A stretch of DNA of 35,047 nt from an uncultured Clostridium sp. (GTDB taxonomy: Bacteria > Bacillota > Clostridia > TANB77 > CAG-508): contig CAOJQV010000011.1 of NCBI GenBank assembly GCA_948441945.1, forward strand, positions 1 through 35,047, read 5' to 3'. The notes beneath the pieces were generated by a model. The model was not told the origin of the DNA and did not search any database. It worked only from the letters and a program-made list of their open reading frames with translations. This document shows positions 31,923 through 35,047 of this stretch, in pieces; the stretch's first letter is position 1, and each line of letters starts with the position of its first letter. The translations under genes were made by a program, and so were the position numbers.

Positions 31923-32267
31923 ATGTCTAAAAGAGGAGGATTCCCAGGAGGAATGGGAGGATTTGGCGGAATGAATATCAATAATTTAATGAAAGAAGCC
32001 AAAAAAATGCAAGCAGAAATGCAGAAATCACAAGAGGAATTAGCAACTAAAGAATTTGAAGCAACAGCAGGTGGTGGAGCAATTTCTGTTAAAGTTACAG
32101 GAGAAAAAGTTATAAAAGAAATAAAAATTAAACCAGATGTAGTTGACCCAGAGGATGTAGAAATGTTAGAAGATTTAATATTAACATCAGTAAATGAGGC
32201 TTTAAGAAAAGTGGATTCTGCACAAAGCCAAGAGTTTGGTAAATTCAATATACCAGGAATGATGTAA
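31923..32267 (+). CDS. ybaB: YbaB/EbfC nucleoid-associated protein
   Basis: This is a 114-residue protein with the family start of a Gly-rich stretch (PGGMGGFGGMN) and a long helix (NNLMKEAKKMQAEMQKSQEE), then beta strands (AISVKVTGEK) and an EDVEMLEDLILTSVNEAL helix. YbaB dimers bind DNA without strong sequence preference. The AAGGAGG site precedes the ATG, and the gene lies between dnaX and recR as in most Firmicutes. Confidence 0.95.
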   Translation: MSKRGGFPGGMGGFGGMNINNLMKEAKKMQAEMQKSQEELATKEFEATAGGGAISVKVTGEKVIKEIKIKPDVVDPEDVEMLEDLILTSVNEALRKVDSAQSQEFGKFNIPGMM

Positions 32268-32269
32268 TT

Positions 32270-32315
32270 TCTTTGTTTGTTTTGTTTAAGCATATAAAAA
32301 ATTGGAAAACAAAGA
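32270..32315 (+). other. Hairpin between ybaB and recR
   Basis: TCTTTGTTT (32270-32278) pairs perfectly with AAACAAAGA (32307-32315) over a 28-base loop, directly before the recR ribosome site. It has no T run, so it could affect recR translation rather than terminate. Confidence 0.4.
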
Positions 32316-32328
32316 GAGAAAGGAATAA

Positions 32329-32931
32329 ATGATGTCATTATACTCACCATCAATCGAGAAATTAATTGAAAGTTTTGAAAAGCTACCTAGCATAGGGCAT
32401 AAAACAGCCGCTAGGCTTGCTTTTTATATATTAAATTGCTCAGAAGAAGAAACAAATGAATTTATAAAATCTATTACTGATGCAAAACACAATTTAAAAT
32501 ATTGTAGTAAATGTTATAATATATCTGACACGGACCCATGTTCAATTTGCTCTAGCCCTAAGAGAGATACAACTTCAATATGTGTTGTAGAAGATGTAAG
32601 AGACATTATAGCAATGGAAAAAACTCATGAATTTAAAGGAGTTTATCATGTATTACACGGTTCTATTTCACCAATGAATGGAATTGGGCCAGATGATATA
32701 AAAATAAAAGAGCTTCTATCAAGACTTATGGAAGGACAAGTAAAAGAAGTTATACTTGCAACAAATCCTAGAGTAGAAGGAGAAGCAACAGCAATGTACT
32801 TATCTAAATTGATAAAACCATTAGGAATTACTGTTACAAGAATTGCACATGGAATTCCTGTAGGTGGAGATTTGGAATATACAGATGAAATTACTCTTAC
32901 TAAAGCGTTAGAGGGAAGAAGAGAAATTTAA
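32329..32931 (+). CDS. recR: Recombination mediator RecR
   Basis: This is a 200-residue protein. A helix-hairpin-helix is at 19-30 ([12 protein letters not shown]), a four-cysteine zinc finger at C59, C62, C71 and C74, a Toprim domain starting [12 protein letters not shown] and a C-terminal ring contact. RecR with RecF/RecO loads RecA on gapped DNA. Two adjacent ATG codons exist at 32329 and 32332; AGAAAGGA favours either. Confidence 0.97.
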   Translation: MMSLYSPSIEKLIESFEKLPSIGHKTAARLAFYILNCSEEETNEFIKSITDAKHNLKYCSKCYNISDTDPCSICSSPKRDTTSICVVEDVRDIIAMEKTHEFKGVYHVLHGSISPMNGIGPDDIKIKELLSRLMEGQVKEVILATNPRVEGEATAMYLSKLIKPLGITVTRIAHGIPVGGDLEYTDEITLTKALEGRREI

Positions 32932-32935
32932 TTAA

Positions 32936-32977
32936 AGAGGGATTAAGGTAACAGTTCTCTAAATCCTTCTTTTTTTT
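32936..32977 (+). terminator. Terminator after recR
   Basis: AGAGGGATT (32936-32944) pairs with AATCCTTCT (32962-32970, one G-U) over a 17-base loop and is followed by seven T. Confidence 0.75.
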
Positions 32978-33013
32978 GTCCCAAAAGGGACGTTTACTTG
33001 TGGGACATTTTTT
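32977..33013 (+). repeat. Palindromic REP-like element with two alternative hairpins
   Basis: GTCCC-AAAA-GGGAC (32978-32991) can form one hairpin; TGTCCCA (32977-32983) can instead pair with TGGGACA (33001-33007), which is followed by six T. The GGGACGTTTACTTGTGGGAC section resembles REP-type palindromes known from Firmicute genomes. It lies between recR and the SleB-like gene. Confidence 0.6.
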
Positions 33014-33071
33014 GAATATTTTTTAAAAATTTGGAAAAAATAGCAATAGTTTTTAAATAAAGGGTGATTTT

Positions 33072-33545
33072 GTGAAAAAGTTTTTAAAAATAATTTTACT
33101 AATAATTTTAACGGTAATATCCACAATTTGTGTTTTTATTGTGGATAATGAAAGGACAAATACTATTAGTTTGGCAAAAAGTTCAAATTCATCAGATATA
33201 CAATTAATGGCTAGAGCAATTAATGGGGAAGCAAGAGGAGAACCTTATGAAGGACAAGTCGCAGTTGGAGCTGTAATTTTGAATAGAGTTAAAGATTCTA
33301 GATTTCCAAATTCTATTGCAGGGGTTATTTATCAGTCAGGAGCATTTACAGCAGTAGCTGATGGACAAATTAATGTAACAATTAGTGAAGGGTCAACTGT
33401 TTATAAAGCTGCACAAGATGCGATTAATGGATGGGATCCAACTGGTGGATGTGTATATTATTTTAATCCATCAACTGCTACTAATAAATGGATATGGTCT
33501 AGACCACTTGTCAAAACGATTGGTAAACACAGATTTTGTAAATAA
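33072..33545 (+). CDS. SleB-like spore-cortex/cell-wall hydrolase
   Basis: Start GTG at 33072 follows GGGTGAT. The 157-residue product has a signal or anchor helix (about 4-24), then the hydrolase_2 domain: ARAINGEARGEPYEGQVAV with the catalytic Glu at E53, GAVILNRVKDSRFP, and CVYYFNPSTATNKW. It is a lytic enzyme that in SleB/CwlJ acts on spore cortex. It lacks the N-terminal peptidoglycan-binding domain of SleB, so it is nearer CwlJ in length. The next gene is ypeB-like, as in sleB-ypeB operons. Confidence 0.85.
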   Translation: MKKFLKIILLIILTVISTICVFIVDNERTNTISLAKSSNSSDIQLMARAINGEARGEPYEGQVAVGAVILNRVKDSRFPNSIAGVIYQSGAFTAVADGQINVTISEGSTVYKAAQDAINGWDPTGGCVYYFNPSTATNKWIWSRPLVKTIGKHRFCK

Positions 33546-33572
33546 TTTATAAATAAAAGGAGAGTTTTATAT

Positions 33573-34946
33573 ATGAGTAATACAGAAAATAAAAAAATTG
33601 AACTTAAAAAGTCATATTTAATTAGTTTAATAGTTGCATTTGCAGTTATTGCGATATGTCTAGTTGCTGTTATAATTAATAATCAGAAAAGTACAAAATT
33701 AGCATCAGAAAATAATTATAATATGACATTTTATGAATTAGTAGATTATGTTCAAAATGTTGAAACATATCTTGCTAAATCGTTAATTTCAAGCACTCCT
33801 GAACATGGAGCAGAAACATTAACAAATGTATGGAGAGAGGCTAATTTAGCACAAGCATATTTAGCACAGCTTCCATTAGAGAGTCAAGAACTTGAAAATA
33901 CAGAAAGGTTTTTAAACCAAGTAAGTGATTATAGTTATTCTTTATCAAGGAAAAATATTTATAATGAAAGTCTAACAGATGAAGATTTAAAAAATTTAAG
34001 GGATTTACATTCATATAGTGTGGAATTAGAAAATACTTTAAATCAATTATCAGATGATATTAATTCAGGTAGAATAAAATGGAGTGAACTTACAGATAGA
34101 GGGAGTGTTGCTTTTGCTCAACAAGTTAGCACTTCTTCATTAGACGGATTTAGTAGTTTAGAGGAAAATTTCCATGAATATTCAGGATTAATTTATGATG
34201 GAGCATTTTCAGAGCATATTACAAATGCTGAGAAAAAAGGATTAATAGGTGAAGATATTGATGAAGAGTTAGCTGAGCAAAAAGTTTTAGAATTTATTGG
34301 TCAAGATAATGTTGCAGAAATTAGCTCTTTGGGATATTCTGAAAATGCTATCATACCAGAGTATAATTTTGCAGTAAAAACTGCACAAGAAGATAATATA
34401 ACAATCTCAATTTCTAAAAAGGGTGGACATATTGTTTATATGAACTCAAATAGAAATGTAAATACAGAAATCATCTCACAAGAAGAAGCTAACGAGAAAG
34501 GAAAAGAGTTTTTGCAAAGCCATGGATATCCAAATATGAAAGAGACTTATTATTTAAGACAGGATGGAATTGTAACAATTAATTATGCTTATATACAAAA
34601 TGATGTAGTTGTTTATTCAGATTTAATGAAAGTAAAAGTAGCATTAGATAATGGTGAAGTCTTAGGGATAGAAGCAACAGGATATTTAAATAATCATACA
34701 CAAAGAGATACTTCTAAAGTAAAAATTGGCAAAGAAGAAGCTAAAAAAAGTTTAAATAAAAATTTGGAAATTAATTCAGAAGGGCTTGCTATTATTCCAA
34801 CAGAATTTCAAACTGAAATTTTGTGTTATGAATTTAAGGGTAAAGTTGATGATAATGAATTTATAGTTTATATAAATGCTGAAAATGGTAGAGAAGAAGA
34901 TATTTTGATTATAACAAATACGCCAAATGGAACTTTAACAATGTAG
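33573..34946 (+). CDS. ypeB: YpeB-like germination protein
   Basis: This is a 457-residue protein. An N-terminal membrane anchor is at about 13-35 (YLISLIVAFAVIAICLVAVII), followed by a long helical region (SRKNIYNESLTDEDLKNLRD) and PepSY-like domains in the C-terminal half (QEEANEKGKEFLQSHGYP, then YYLRQDGIVTINYAY, KIGKEEAKKSLNKN). YpeB is needed to position or stabilise SleB in the spore. Location right after the SleB-like gene agrees. A GGAG site precedes the ATG. Confidence 0.85.
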   Translation: MSNTENKKIELKKSYLISLIVAFAVIAICLVAVIINNQKSTKLASENNYNMTFYELVDYVQNVETYLAKSLISSTPEHGAETLTNVWREANLAQAYLAQLPLESQELENTERFLNQVSDYSYSLSRKNIYNESLTDEDLKNLRDLHSYSVELENTLNQLSDDINSGRIKWSELTDRGSVAFAQQVSTSSLDGFSSLEENFHEYSGLIYDGAFSEHITNAEKKGLIGEDIDEELAEQKVLEFIGQDNVAEISSLGYSENAIIPEYNFAVKTAQEDNITISISKKGGHIVYMNSNRNVNTEIISQEEANEKGKEFLQSHGYPNMKETYYLRQDGIVTINYAYIQNDVVVYSDLMKVKVALDNGEVLGIEATGYLNNHTQRDTSKVKIGKEEAKKSLNKNLEINSEGLAIIPTEFQTEILCYEFKGKVDDNEFIVYINAENGREEDILIITNTPNGTLTM

Positions 34947-35047
34947 GGAAATAGGGACGTGGGTTTTTTGGCAGCCAAAGGGGTGTAGGGGGGGAAGCAA
35001 GGAAATTGGCCCAGGAACCAGGAGGGGGGGGGGAGAGAAAGACCGGG
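34947..35047. other. G-rich contig end, probably poor-quality sequence
   Basis: After the ypeB-like stop the sequence becomes rich in G with homopolymers (a run of ten or so G near 35025) and has no coding frame or known element. It is unlike the rest of the window in composition. I treat it as low-quality contig end. Confidence 0.7.

Overview
The window is very AT-rich, and its genes begin behind strong AGGAGG-type ribosome sites. Together with a spore-germination pair (SleB-like hydrolase and YpeB-like protein), the scr-dnaX-ybaB-recR order and an endolysin with Clostridial ChW cell-wall repeats, this points to a spore-forming member of the Clostridia. The species cannot be named from the sequence.

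Positions 1 to about 28 kb are the right-hand part of a siphophage-type prophage read left to right. The lysogeny and replication end (integrase, repressor) lies outside the window. From 1 to 5.3 kb there are small accessory genes: an open-ended protein with octapeptide repeats, a macro-domain protein, an AAA+ ATPase, many small proteins and an ArpU/sigma-like late regulator. One antisense membrane-protein gene with its own promoter interrupts them. Two neighbouring small genes (2277-2877) carry a nonsense codon and a one-base frameshift. From 5.3 to 6.3 kb there are structured non-coding stretches and small genes. From 6.3 to 16.3 kb comes the SPP1/A118-like head and neck module: TerS, TerL, portal, a minor capsid protein with a C-terminal toxin-like nuclease, GP20 scaffold, major capsid, connectors, tail terminator, tail tube and two tail chaperones. 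A separately transcribed probable moron gene (16368-17312) sits before the tape measure protein. The tail tip, holin and amidase endolysin follow and end at a strong terminator near 24.95 kb.

From 25 to 29.2 kb lies an accessory border: a HicAB toxin-antitoxin locus whose toxin gene is frameshifted, a SocA/Panacea-type antitoxin with an unrecognised partner, a small XRE regulator whose start region can fold into a hairpin, and several small genes, one frameshifted. I could not place the attachment site. From 29.2 kb the region looks like host chromosome: a membrane-anchored protein, SRP RNA, dnaX, ybaB, recR, a SleB-like hydrolase and a YpeB-like protein.

The last 100 bases are G-rich and unlike everything else, probably poor-quality contig-end sequence. 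This matters when judging the single-base lesions: some may be sequencing errors. The most interesting items are the antisense gene whose predicted mRNA ends are complementary (3483-3827), the paired hairpins with complementary loops (5811-5901), the capsid-nuclease fusion, the Panacea-type pair, and the possible ADP-ribosylation-related pair at the left edge.
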